Assembly: GCA_016722065.1 (NCBI GenBank)
Contig: JADKGX010000001.1
Coordinates: 868,001-932,000, forward strand
Direction: 5' to 3'
DNA: 64,000 nt
Origin: Planctomycetota bacterium
GTDB lineage: Bacteria; Planctomycetota; UBA8742; UBA2392
Each line of letters starts with the position of its first letter. Within the stretch, counting starts at the first letter, position 1. The notes under the pieces were generated by a model. It saw nothing but the letters and a program-made list of their open reading frames with translations, was not told the DNA's origin and did not search any database. The position numbers and the translations under genes were made by a program. This document shows positions 1 to 7,648 of this stretch, piece after piece.

Positions 1-1
1 C

Positions 2-1363
2 CAGACGGCGCTTTCGCTACTTTCGCGCCACGATGACGCTGGCAATCTGCTGCAACGTTGCCGCACCAGCCTTACGCGACTGGACAACACGAAGCAATCC
101 GCCCTGCTGCGCTGCCGCGAACGGCTGGCGCAAGCCCATTTGCATTCGGCACGGGCAGAGATGTCCCAATGCGAACTGGCAGCCCAAGAAGCACTCGAAC
201 TCGCCCGGCAGACACAGGAAACCACCCTGACGGCAGAGGCCGAATCCTCGCTTGCTTCTGTGGCCCGCCACACCGGCCGCCTGCAGGAAGCCATAGATCG
301 CGAATCGCGCGCCCTGAACCTCGTGCTGCAAACCGGTGGCGCGCGTGCCGCGGCACCCATGATGGCCAGGCTGGGAATGGCCATGCGCGAGGCCGGCCGA
401 AACGACGACGGCGCGGCGTTGATCGCCCGGGCCATCGAGTTTGCGCGAGACAGCGTCAATCCGCGCCAGTTGGTCAGCGCGCTGATCAACGGCGCAACGA
501 CCGCGCGCGCCGCAGATCACATCGATGAGGCCGAAGCGATGTTGCAGGAAGCCATGGAAATCAGCCGGCGAATCGGGTCCCGCAGTGGCTATGCGACGGC
601 CCTTGGCAACTACGCCAACCTTTTGCAGGCCGCACGGGGCGACCTGGCGGGTGCCGAAGCGGCACAGTTGCAGACTATTGCCATTGTGCGCGAGATTGGC
701 ACGCCCAACGGGGAAGCGGTTTCTTTGACCAACCTTGCCTTCACCTGGTTCAGCGCGGGCCTGTTTCACGCCGCGATTCGCGCGTGGCTGGCATCGGCGG
801 AACTGGCCCGCCGCACCAACTATGCGCTGCTGGAGGCCCGGGCACGCTGCTTCTGTGCACAGGCCATGGCCCTGCTGGGCTTGCACGAACCAGCACGCCA
901 AGAAGTCGAGCAAGGGCTGAAATGCCTTCGCGGCAAGGACGAAGGCAAGTTCTACATCGAGTTTGGCGCGATCGCCGAACTCACCGTGGTACTTGCCAAC
1001 CCCCAAACCATCGACGCGCCCCAGATCGCAAAACGCACGCTGGAACACATGGAGTCTTTTGCGACCCAACGCGGGCTGCAAAATGATGCCTATTCACGCC
1101 GAACACTCGACCGCGTTCGCCGCACCCACGCCGAGCTGGCAGAGTCTGTTGCACAGGGCCGCCCGCCAATCCTCGTGCGCGGCGTGGCCCCGGCAGATCT
1201 GAACCCCGCCCAGCGTGCCGCAATGCTGGATGTATTGGGCCTTGACCAGATCACACTGGCACCTGCCGTTGACGCCGCCATGCGGCAAGGCCTGCAAGAC
1301 CAGCCCGTGCCCGATTGGCAGGACGAATCCCGCGCCGCCGGGCTGCAACTTCCGGCCGTTTGA
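2..1363 (+). CDS. TPR-repeat protein, C-terminal part (5' end outside window)
   Basis: The reading frame is open from base 2, so the gene begins upstream of the window; 453 codons plus a stop are visible. The protein is a run of degenerate tetratricopeptide-type helical hairpins with typical A/G/Y spacing, for example near codons 140-290 (ALINGATTARAADHIDEAEA, then YATALGNYANLL). No enzyme motif is visible. The last 100 residues are not repeats and end in QLPAV. It resembles the TPR protein at 11.1-12.6 kb in style, and both may be C-terminal halves of larger signalling or STAND-type proteins. The function cannot be told from this fragment; protein-protein scaffolding is the usual role of such repeats. 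A hairpin follows the stop codon. Confidence 0.7.
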   Translation, partial: QTALSLLSRHDDAGNLLQRCRTSLTRLDNTKQSALLRCRERLAQAHLHSARAEMSQCELAAQEALELARQTQETTLTAEAESSLASVARHTGRLQEAIDRESRALNLVLQTGGARAAAPMMARLGMAMREAGRNDDGAALIARAIEFARDSVNPRQLVSALINGATTARAADHIDEAEAMLQEAMEISRRIGSRSGYATALGNYANLLQAARGDLAGAEAAQLQTIAIVREIGTPNGEAVSLTNLAFTWFSAGLFHAAIRAWLASAELARRTNYALLEARARCFCAQAMALLGLHEPARQEVEQGLKCLRGKDEGKFYIEFGAIAELTVVLANPQTIDAPQIAKRTLEHMESFATQRGLQNDAYSRRTLDRVRRTHAELAESVAQGRPPILVRGVAPADLNPAQRAAMLDVLGLDQITLAPAVDAAMRQGLQDQPVPDWQDESRAAGLQLPAV

Positions 1364-1376
1364 CCGCCTACGCAAA

Positions 1377-1402
1377 AAGCCCGGGAAACCTTCCCCGGGC
1401 TT
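1377..1402. terminator. GC-rich hairpin between convergent genes
   Basis: A 9-bp perfect stem (AAGCCCGGG / CCCGGGCTT) with an 8-nt loop lies 13 bases after the TPR gene. On the minus strand it is followed by a run of T, so it could also catch read-through from nrdJ. Confidence 0.55.
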
Positions 1403-1570
1403 GATGTGCGGTGCTGCGTGGTCTTGGTCCCCGAGCATGGGGCTGGCTCAACCGCAGCCGTTTGAGCCTGTTTCGATTATAGCTTTTGTGGGTGCGCGCG
1501 AGGCCTTGTTGGCGGATTTTTGAAGCCCTTGCCCCAGCGGCGCCTGCGGGCCAGTCCTCGCAGCAAAAAG

Positions 1571-1602
1571 GAAAACCGGCCGGGGCATTGGCCCCGGCCG
1601 GT
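1571..1602 (-). terminator. Rho-independent terminator of nrdJ
   Basis: On the minus strand a 12-bp stem (ACCGGCCGGGGC with its complement, 4-base loop) is followed by TTTTCCTTTTT. It begins about 22 bases after the nrdJ stop codon. Confidence 0.85.
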
Positions 1603-1624
1603 CAAGTTGATGGCGTGATTTGTG

Positions 1625-4600
1625 CTAGCTGCAACCCATGCTGTTGCCGCAGTTCAGGCACTTGTAGCAGGCGCCGTTGCGCACCGTGATGTGGCCACAC
1701 ACGTCGCAGATCGGGGCATCGCCCATCAGCGTTTCCAGGTGATCACTCAGGGCGTTGCCGCCCTTGGGCTTGCTGCGGGCCGGGGCGGGCGCCGTCACGG
1801 CGGGCTCTGCCGTTACTTCCAGGGGCGTGGGGCGTTGCTCGCCGGCGTGACCCAAATCTACGACATCTCCTTTTTCGGCCAGCAGGGACGGGCCGTCCGC
1901 CACCTTGGGCTGCACGTGCAGAAACTCGGTGCGGCCCAGATACTCATGGCCCAGTGTACGGAACACCACGTCAATCACGCTGGTGGCCATCTTGATGTTT
2001 TCGTGGCCTTCCACGATGCCCTGTGGCTCAAAGCGCGAGAAGATGAACGTGTTGACGAACTCTTCCAGCGGCACGCCGTACTGCAGGCCCTTGCTGATCG
2101 CAATGGCAAAGCAGTTCAGAATGCTGCGCAGCGTCGCCCCTTCCTTGGACATATCCAGAAAGATCTCGCCCAGGCTGCCGTCGTGGTATTCGCCCGTGCG
2201 CACGTACAGTTTCTGGCCGCCGATCTTGAGCTCATAGGTAATGCCGTTGCGGCGCTTGGGCAGCGGCTTGCGGTGCAACCCCTTGGCCGGCAACGGAATG
2301 ATAACTGCTGTTTCCGCACCCGCCGGCGGGCCAGCAACTTCTGTAACCGTTACGTTTTCGGCGGACTTGGCCTTGGCTTCCGCTTGGGGCTTTTCGGCCT
2401 TGTCGGCCTTGTCTTTCTTGTCCTTTTTGGTCGTGCTGAGAACCTGGCTGTGCTTGCTGCCGTCGCGATAGATCGCAACCGCCTTCAAACCCAGATCGTG
2501 CGCCTGCAGGTAGGCATCCTTGATGTCATCCACCGTGACTTCATTGGGCATGTTAATAGTCTTGCTGATCGCCCCGGAAATGAAGGGCTGGGCAGCAGCC
2601 ATCATGCGCACGTGACCCATGTGCGGAATAAAGCGCGTGCCGTGCTTGCCGCAGCGGTTGGCGCAGTCAAACACCGGCAGGTGTTCGGGCTTCAGTTGCG
2701 GTGCGCCCTCAATCGTTTGGTGGCCGCAGATGTGGTCGTTGGCCGTGGCCACCTGTTCGCGCGAAAAACCCAGGGCCGACAACAGGTCAAAGCCCGGCGC
2801 GCCGTACGTTTCTTTGTCAAAGCCCAGCCGCTTCATGGTCTCCTCGCCCAGCGTCCAGGGCGTGAAGGCAAAGGCCAGCTCAATGCTTCCTTGCAACGCG
2901 TGTTCAATGCGGCTGATATCGGCTTCGTTGAAGCCCTTCTGCTTCAGAGTGTCGGTGTTGATGAAGGGTGCGCCCTTGAGTGTCAGCGTGCCTACAATGA
3001 ACTCGACAATCGCCCTGGCCTGGCGTTCGTTGTAGCCCAGGTTGCGCAGGGCCGGTTCAACAGACTGGTTGACGATTTTGAAATAGCCGCCGCCGGCCAG
3101 CTTCTTGAACTTGACCAGCGCAAAATCGGGCTCAATGCCGGTGGTGTCGCAGTCCATCAACAGGCCGATCGTGCCGGTTGGCGCAATCACGGTCGTCTGG
3201 GCGTTGCGATAGCCATAGCGCTTGCCCAGGTCGATGGCGCGGTCCCAGCATTCGCGGGCCGAATCCAGCAGGTAATCCGGGCAGTGTTCGGGCTCAATGC
3301 CTACGGGCGCTACTTTCAAGCCTTCAAATTCGCCATCAGCCGCATTGTAGGCCGCGCGACGGTGGTTGCGCATCACGCGCAGCATGTCCTTCTGGTTGCG
3401 CTTGTAGCCACCAAAGGGGCCATGGCCTGCTGCCATTTCGGCGCTGGCGGCATAGCTTTCGCCAGTCATCAAGGCCGTAACGGCGCCGCAAACCGCCAGC
3501 GCGCGCTTGCTGTCGTAGGGAATGCCGGAAAGCATCAGGCACGTGCCCATGTTGGCATAGCCCAGGCCCAGGGTGCGGTAATCAAACGACTTCTGGGCAA
3601 TCTCCTTGCTGGGAAACTGCGCCATCAGCACGCTGATTTCCAGCGTGATCGTCCACAGACGCGTGGCGTGCTTGATCGCCTCCACGTTGAAAGTCGCCGC
3701 CTTTTCGTCAAAGAACTTGATCAGGTTCAGGCTGGCCAGGTTGCAGGCCGTGTCGTCCAGGAACATGTACTCGCTGCACGGGTTGCTGGCGTTGATGCGA
3801 CCGTCCTGCGGGCAGGTGTGCCAGTCGTTGATGATCGTGTCGTATTGTACGCCAGGGTCGGCGCAGCCCCAGGCCGCCTTGGCCACTTGTTCCCACAGGT
3901 CTTTGGCCTTGAGGGTCTTGGCAATGTGGCTGCGATCGGTGCGCCAGCGCAGGTGCCAGTCGCCGTCGTTGCGCACGGCATCAACGAAATCGCTGGGTAC
4001 GCGCACGCTGTTGTTGCTGTTCTGGCCAGAAACGGTGCTGTAAGCCTCGCCGTTAAAATCGGCGGCAAAGCCGGCATCAATCAGGATCTTCGCTTTGCGT
4101 TCCTCGGTGACCTTCCAGTTGATGAAGTTTTCGATGTCCGGGTGGTCAAGGTCCAGGCAGCACATCTTGGCTGCGCGGCGCGTAGTGCCGCCTGATTTTA
4201 TGGCACCTGCGGCGCGGTCACCCACCCGCAGAAAACTCATCAACCCGCTGCTTTGGCCGCCGCCGCTCAAGGGCTCACCGTCGCCACGCAACTGGCTGAA
4301 GTTCGTGCCGGTTCCGCTGCCGTACTTGAACAGGCGCGCTTCGCGCGTCCACAGGTCCATGATGCCGCCTTCGCCCACCAGGTCGTCACGCACGGCCTGG
4401 ATAAAGCAGGCATGCGGCTGCGGGTGGGTGTAGGCGTCTTCGCTTTCCTTCAATACACCAGTGTCCGGGTCTACATAAAAGTGACCCTGGCTGGGGCCGG
4501 TCAACCCGTAAGCCCACGCCAAGCCGGTGTTGAACCACTGCGGGCTGTTGGGTGCGGCGTACTGGTGGATCAGCATGAACGACATTTCGTCGTAGTAAGC

Positions 4601-5104
4601 CTGGGCGTCTTCTTCCGTTCGGAAGTAGCCATACTTTTCGCCCCAGTGACGCCAGCAGCCGGCCAGGCGATTGACTACCTGCCGTGCGCTGCGTTCCGGC
4701 CCCATGACGACGTTGCCTTCTTCGTCGCGCAGGGGTTCGGACTTGAGTGGATCCGCGCCCTCGGCGTACTGCGGCACCTGGGCCTTGCGGAAGTACTTGC
4801 TGATCATGATGTCGGTGGCCAACTGCGACCATTCGGCCGGAATCTCTGCGCCGTCCATCTGAAAGACGATCGAGCCATCCGGGTTGGTGATTTTGGTGGC
4901 GCGGCGGGCGTACTTCACGTCGGCCAGCACATCCTGTCCCGTGGTCGTGAATACACGCGGAATCGAAACCCCACTGGGGCATACTTTGCTGGTGGCTGCC
5001 ATGGTTGCGGCCTTGGTTCCGTTGGGCTCGCGTTTTTCCGTTACGCCCTTGCGTGTCTTGCGCGCCGTGTTTTCGGTCGCGACGTTAGCGGTTTTCTTCT
5101 GCAT
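1625..5104 (-). CDS. nrdJ: Adenosylcobalamin-dependent ribonucleoside-diphosphate reductase (class II)
   Basis: A protein of 1159 residues with the class II ribonucleotide reductase layout. It reduces ribonucleotides to deoxyribonucleotides using a radical made from coenzyme B12, so it works with or without oxygen. The body shows class II landmarks such as NPCSEYMFLDDTACNLASLN, carrying the active-site NPCSE and the following CNLASL, and APTGTIGLLMDCDTTGIEP. The C-terminus is a Cys-rich zinc-ribbon-like tail (CDVCGHITVRNGACYKC then CGNSMGC), as in many long NrdJ proteins. The first ~45 residues are a basic, low-complexity extension. The ATG has a strong GGGGGAAGG ribosome site. A good promoter and a candidate NrdR box lie about 170-220 bases upstream. 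No class I or III reductase is in the window. Confidence 0.95.
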   Translation of the reverse strand: MQKKTANVATENTARKTRKGVTEKREPNGTKAATMAATSKVCPSGVSIPRVFTTTGQDVLADVKYARRATKITNPDGSIVFQMDGAEIPAEWSQLATDIMISKYFRKAQVPQYAEGADPLKSEPLRDEEGNVVMGPERSARQVVNRLAGCWRHWGEKYGYFRTEEDAQAYYDEMSFMLIHQYAAPNSPQWFNTGLAWAYGLTGPSQGHFYVDPDTGVLKESEDAYTHPQPHACFIQAVRDDLVGEGGIMDLWTREARLFKYGSGTGTNFSQLRGDGEPLSGGGQSSGLMSFLRVGDRAAGAIKSGGTTRRAAKMCCLDLDHPDIENFINWKVTEERKAKILIDAGFAADFNGEAYSTVSGQNSNNSVRVPSDFVDAVRNDGDWHLRWRTDRSHIAKTLKAKDLWEQVAKAAWGCADPGVQYDTIINDWHTCPQDGRINASNPCSEYMFLDDTACNLASLNLIKFFDEKAATFNVEAIKHATRLWTITLEISVLMAQFPSKEIAQKSFDYRTLGLGYANMGTCLMLSGIPYDSKRALAVCGAVTALMTGESYAASAEMAAGHGPFGGYKRNQKDMLRVMRNHRRAAYNAADGEFEGLKVAPVGIEPEHCPDYLLDSARECWDRAIDLGKRYGYRNAQTTVIAPTGTIGLLMDCDTTGIEPDFALVKFKKLAGGGYFKIVNQSVEPALRNLGYNERQARAIVEFIVGTLTLKGAPFINTDTLKQKGFNEADISRIEHALQGSIELAFAFTPWTLGEETMKRLGFDKETYGAPGFDLLSALGFSREQVATANDHICGHQTIEGAPQLKPEHLPVFDCANRCGKHGTRFIPHMGHVRMMAAAQPFISGAISKTINMPNEVTVDDIKDAYLQAHDLGLKAVAIYRDGSKHSQVLSTTKKDKKDKADKAEKPQAEAKAKSAENVTVTEVAGPPAGAETAVIIPLPAKGLHRKPLPKRRNGITYELKIGGQKLYVRTGEYHDGSLGEIFLDMSKEGATLRSILNCFAIAISKGLQYGVPLEEFVNTFIFSRFEPQGIVEGHENIKMATSVIDVVFRTLGHEYLGRTEFLHVQPKVADGPSLLAEKGDVVDLGHAGEQRPTPLEVTAEPAVTAPAPARSKPKGGNALSDHLETLMGDAPICDVCGHITVRNGACYKCLNCGNSMGCS

Positions 5105-5244
5105 ATTTTGCCTTCCCCCAAGTAAGGCAGCGGCTCACAGCCGCGCCTTGCGGCATGTCAAAAGTCGCAGAAGGTCCCGGTCGCCCTGTTTTCTGGGCCG
5201 CGCCGAAGACGCAACTGCTAGTAGGATTTTGAAGTTGACGAAGT

Positions 5245-5267
5245 GATGCTGAGACCCTCTCAGCATC
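5245..5267 (-). promoter_or_regulatory. Perfect 10-bp inverted repeat at the nrdJ transcript start
   Basis: GATGCTGAGA, 3 bases, then TCTCAGCATC. It starts within a few bases of the predicted transcription start of nrdJ, so it could be a 5' stem-loop in the mRNA or an operator in the DNA. I see no cobalamin-riboswitch consensus in the leader. Confidence 0.5.
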
Positions 5268-5275
5268 GTGATGGG

Positions 5276-5303
5276 AGTATATCGCGCTTGGAGGCCTGGT
5301 CAA
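5276..5303 (-). promoter_or_regulatory. Sigma-70-type promoter for nrdJ
   Basis: On the minus strand TTGACC and TATACT are separated by 16 bases, close to the consensus. The expected start is near 5269, giving a leader of about 165 bases before nrdJ. Confidence 0.6.
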
Positions 5304-5309
5304 GAAAAA

Positions 5310-5325
5310 GCACGAAATATTGTGG
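5310..5325 (-). promoter_or_regulatory. Candidate NrdR box upstream of the nrdJ promoter
   Basis: CCACAATATTTCGTGC matches the known NrdR-box pattern (acaCwAtATaTwgtgt) at 12 of 16 positions and sits just upstream of the -35 element. NrdR boxes normally come in pairs; I could not find a convincing second copy, so this is tentative. Confidence 0.4.
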
Positions 5326-5326
5326 A

Positions 5327-5633
5327 TGCCTGTTTTTCGCATACATGCCGGGGTATGGCGGATTATTTCCACACGATTCACAACAAGCCACTTAGTATCC
5401 ACCAGCATTGTCGGAAACTGCAACTCCGAACTTGTGGTAGTCTTATCAGCCACAACCTGTAGTATGCCGACTCTTGACCAATCACTGGACTACCTTCAAT
5501 CCGCTGCCACTTCCATTGAACGCAACGTCACTAACCACTGGTTGTACGCAAGCGGCTGACATCAACCTTGCGTCTCAATCAGATTACCCCAACCCGCGAC
5601 ACTCCAGGGTGTGTCAGAAACAGCCCAGAAACA
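5327..5633. other. Gene-free spacer between nrdJ promoter and pilC terminator
   Basis: Frames here have no plausible start, ribosome site or protein-like composition. I see no RNA gene or repeat. The sequence is less GC-rich than its surroundings. Confidence 0.5.
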
Positions 5634-5662
5634 CAAAAAGGGCCCGGACGTCGTCCGGGCCC
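5634..5662 (-). terminator. Rho-independent terminator of pilC
   Basis: GGGCCCGGAC and GTCCGGGCCC form a 10-bp stem with a 3-base loop, followed on the minus strand by TTTTTGTG, about 25 bases after the pilC stop. Confidence 0.85.
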
Positions 5663-5685
5663 TCTGGAATTCACGTGCCAGGTTT

Positions 5686-6957
5686 CTACTTCGCAGCACC
5701 CTTTGCCGCAGCACGCGACAAGCCGAAAATCGGCAGGTAGATGCCCAGAATCACCACCAGCACCACCACGCCCAGCGACACAATCAGCGCTGGTTCAATC
5801 ATCGACGTGATCGCCTGCACGGAAGCACTCACTTCGTCTTCATAGTATTCCGTTACGTCCGCCAACATGTCCGGCAGCGCACCCGAGTCCTCACCCACCT
5901 TCACCATCTTTGTCATCAAGCCTGGGAACAACCCGCTTTCCGTCAGCGCTTGGTGCAGGCTGTAACCCTGGATCAACTTCTGGCGCGCATCCAGCACGGC
6001 CTGTTCCAGAATCAAGTTGCCCAGCGTTTTGGCCGTGATTTCAAGCGACTGGTCCAGCGTGATACCGTTCTTGACCAGCGTGCTCAGTGTCATGGTGAAG
6101 CGCGAAACACCTGATTTGATCGCCAGGGGCCCGAAAAGGGGCATCTTGAGGACAAGGCGGTCCCAGCTTTCCGCACCCTGGGGCGTTCGCCGCCAGAAAA
6201 TGAAAGCCGCAATCGCGCCGCCCACGAGCGGCGCTGTGATCCACCAGTAGTCCACGATCGCATTGGAAATCGCGATTAGAACTTTGGTCAAGATCGGCAA
6301 GTCGGCGCCGAACTGCTTGAACAGCTCCGCGAACTGCGGAACCAGGAAGATGAAGATGCCGCCCACGATCAACAGAAAGAACCCGGCAACAAACTTCGGG
6401 TAGGCCGTGGCGGCCTTGATTTGGCTTTGCAGCTTGTGGCGGCGCTTGAAGAACACGCCCAGTTGCTCCAGGATCGTATCCAGCGAGCCCGACACTTCGC
6501 CGGCTTCCACCATGCTGCACATCAGGAAGTTGAAGATGTTGGGGTGCTTTTTCAGTGCGTCGGAAAACTTGGCACCGGCTTCTACGTCTTGCATGACCGA
6601 CAACAATGCCGTCTTGAACCCGGGGTTGTCCATTTCAGCCGCGATCGTTTCCAGTGAATCCAGAAGCGAAAGGCCGGCGCGCAACATGGTCGACATCTGA
6701 CGGCAGAAGGCCGCCATGTCGGCAACCTTGATCTTCTTGGCGAAAATGCTGCCCTGGCTTTTGGCACGAGCCTGCACTTCCGTTGGCGCTGCTGCCCCTG
6801 GGCCCGCCGCGGCCTGCCCGCCCTCGGATTTCACGCCAATGACGGTAAGGCCGGACTTGCGCAGTTCGGCCACAAGGTCGCCAACAGAAGGTGCATCTTT
6901 GACCTGGCTGATCGTGCGGCCGGATGGATCACGCGCCGTTACGGTGTAAAGCGGCAT
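5686..6957 (-). CDS. pilC: Type IV pilus / type II secretion inner-membrane platform protein (PilC/GspF)
   Basis: 423 residues, the usual length for PilC/GspF, which forms the inner-membrane platform on which the PilB and PilT motors act. The start MPLYTVTARDPSGRTISQ is typical of the family. The two T2SSF domains are visible: the first around residues 85-210 (FCRQMSTMLRAGLSLLDSLE, then MVEAGEVSGSLDTILEQL) and the second around 290-410 (FTMTLSTLVKNGITLDQSLE, then MVKVGEDSGALPDMLADVTE). Hydrophobic membrane segments follow each domain, with the last at the C-terminus (LIVSLGVVVLVVILGIYLPI). The frame stays open upstream across the tRNA gene, but that part is not protein-like, so I start at MPLYT. 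pilT and pilB lie 6-9 kb away on the same strand. Confidence 0.93.
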   Translation of the reverse strand: MPLYTVTARDPSGRTISQVKDAPSVGDLVAELRKSGLTVIGVKSEGGQAAAGPGAAAPTEVQARAKSQGSIFAKKIKVADMAAFCRQMSTMLRAGLSLLDSLETIAAEMDNPGFKTALLSVMQDVEAGAKFSDALKKHPNIFNFLMCSMVEAGEVSGSLDTILEQLGVFFKRRHKLQSQIKAATAYPKFVAGFFLLIVGGIFIFLVPQFAELFKQFGADLPILTKVLIAISNAIVDYWWITAPLVGGAIAAFIFWRRTPQGAESWDRLVLKMPLFGPLAIKSGVSRFTMTLSTLVKNGITLDQSLEITAKTLGNLILEQAVLDARQKLIQGYSLHQALTESGLFPGLMTKMVKVGEDSGALPDMLADVTEYYEDEVSASVQAITSMIEPALIVSLGVVVLVVILGIYLPIFGLSRAAAKGAAK

Positions 6958-7118
6958 AGGTACCCCGAGGGTTGGTAAGGCAACTGTGGTGTCGCCAGCA
7001 GTATATCCCGCCCCAGCCGCCTGAGAACACCCCCAATTTGCACCAGGCAACCAAGCCCAAAGCAAGCCAACCCCGGGAGCAACCCCGCCAAAACCCAAAC
7101 CCACACCGAACAAGAACC

Positions 7119-7193
7119 TGGAGCGGGCGATGGGATTCGAACCCACGACCCCCTGCTTGGGAAGCAGGAGCTCTACCGCTGAGCTACGCCCGC
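7119..7193 (-). tRNA. tRNA-Gly (anticodon CCC)
   Basis: The minus strand folds as a full cloverleaf. The acceptor stem is GCGGGCG/CGCCCGC, the D arm has AGCTCAGCGGTAGAGCT, the anticodon stem is CCTGC/GCAGG with loop TTCCCAA (anticodon CCC), the T arm has GGTTCGAATCC, the discriminator is T, and the 3' CCA is encoded. Confidence 0.95.
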
Positions 7194-7648
7194 TTTGCTT
7201 TCCCTTGCATCTTGCCGGTTCGTCTTTTTTCGTCAAGCGAGCGTGTGCTGGGCATTGGGTGCTTGCTTGAGTTGGCACTGGTTCAGCCACCACTTGCTGC
7301 CGCTTCTGGCCTTGAGCTGGACTCTCTGCCGAGCCTAAGACTGCACTTTCCGTTTGCTCCAGGGCGCCTTGTGGGCTGGTGCGCTTGCTTGCATTGTCTC
7401 GACACGCGTCGCAATGACGCCTATACGCGCGGTCGGAATGCGTGACCATGAGGCCGTGGCGAACCTTTTCATGGGGCCCGAGAAGCTGGCTTCCGCCTTT
7501 CTTCTGAAGCGGCGCGATGCAGACCTCGTCGTCGAAGTTGTGATGTTGCGCGCGGGTTGAGACCTGGTGGTGCTTCAGGCGTGCCTACGGGCAGTGTTTC
7601 ATCAGCCGTGCAGTTTGGGTGCCGGGCACGCGTGGACCTTGCGAGACT
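7194..7648. other. Gene-free stretch between tRNA-Gly and helicase
   Basis: Short open frames here have no ribosome site or recognisable protein. The stretch lies between a tRNA gene and a likely acquired gene. I looked for a direct repeat of the tRNA 3' end as an attachment site and saw none. Confidence 0.45.

Noticed and set aside
1622..4195. 857-codon plus-strand open frame opposite nrdJ
   Set aside because: GC-rich genes leave long open frames on the other strand. Its translation shows no domain and the nrdJ protein on the minus strand is unmistakable. The same applies to the long frames opposite pilB, clpB, selB and fdhA.
5105..5244. Cobalamin riboswitch in the nrdJ leader
   Set aside because: I searched the leader by eye for the B12-box consensus and found only a short GCGGCT/AGCCGC hairpin and a GCCTT/AAGGC pair near the ribosome site.
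6958..7449. Extension of the pilC frame upstream to 7449
   Set aside because: It would run through the tRNA-Gly gene and the translation there is not protein-like. MPLYT at 6957 is a typical family start.
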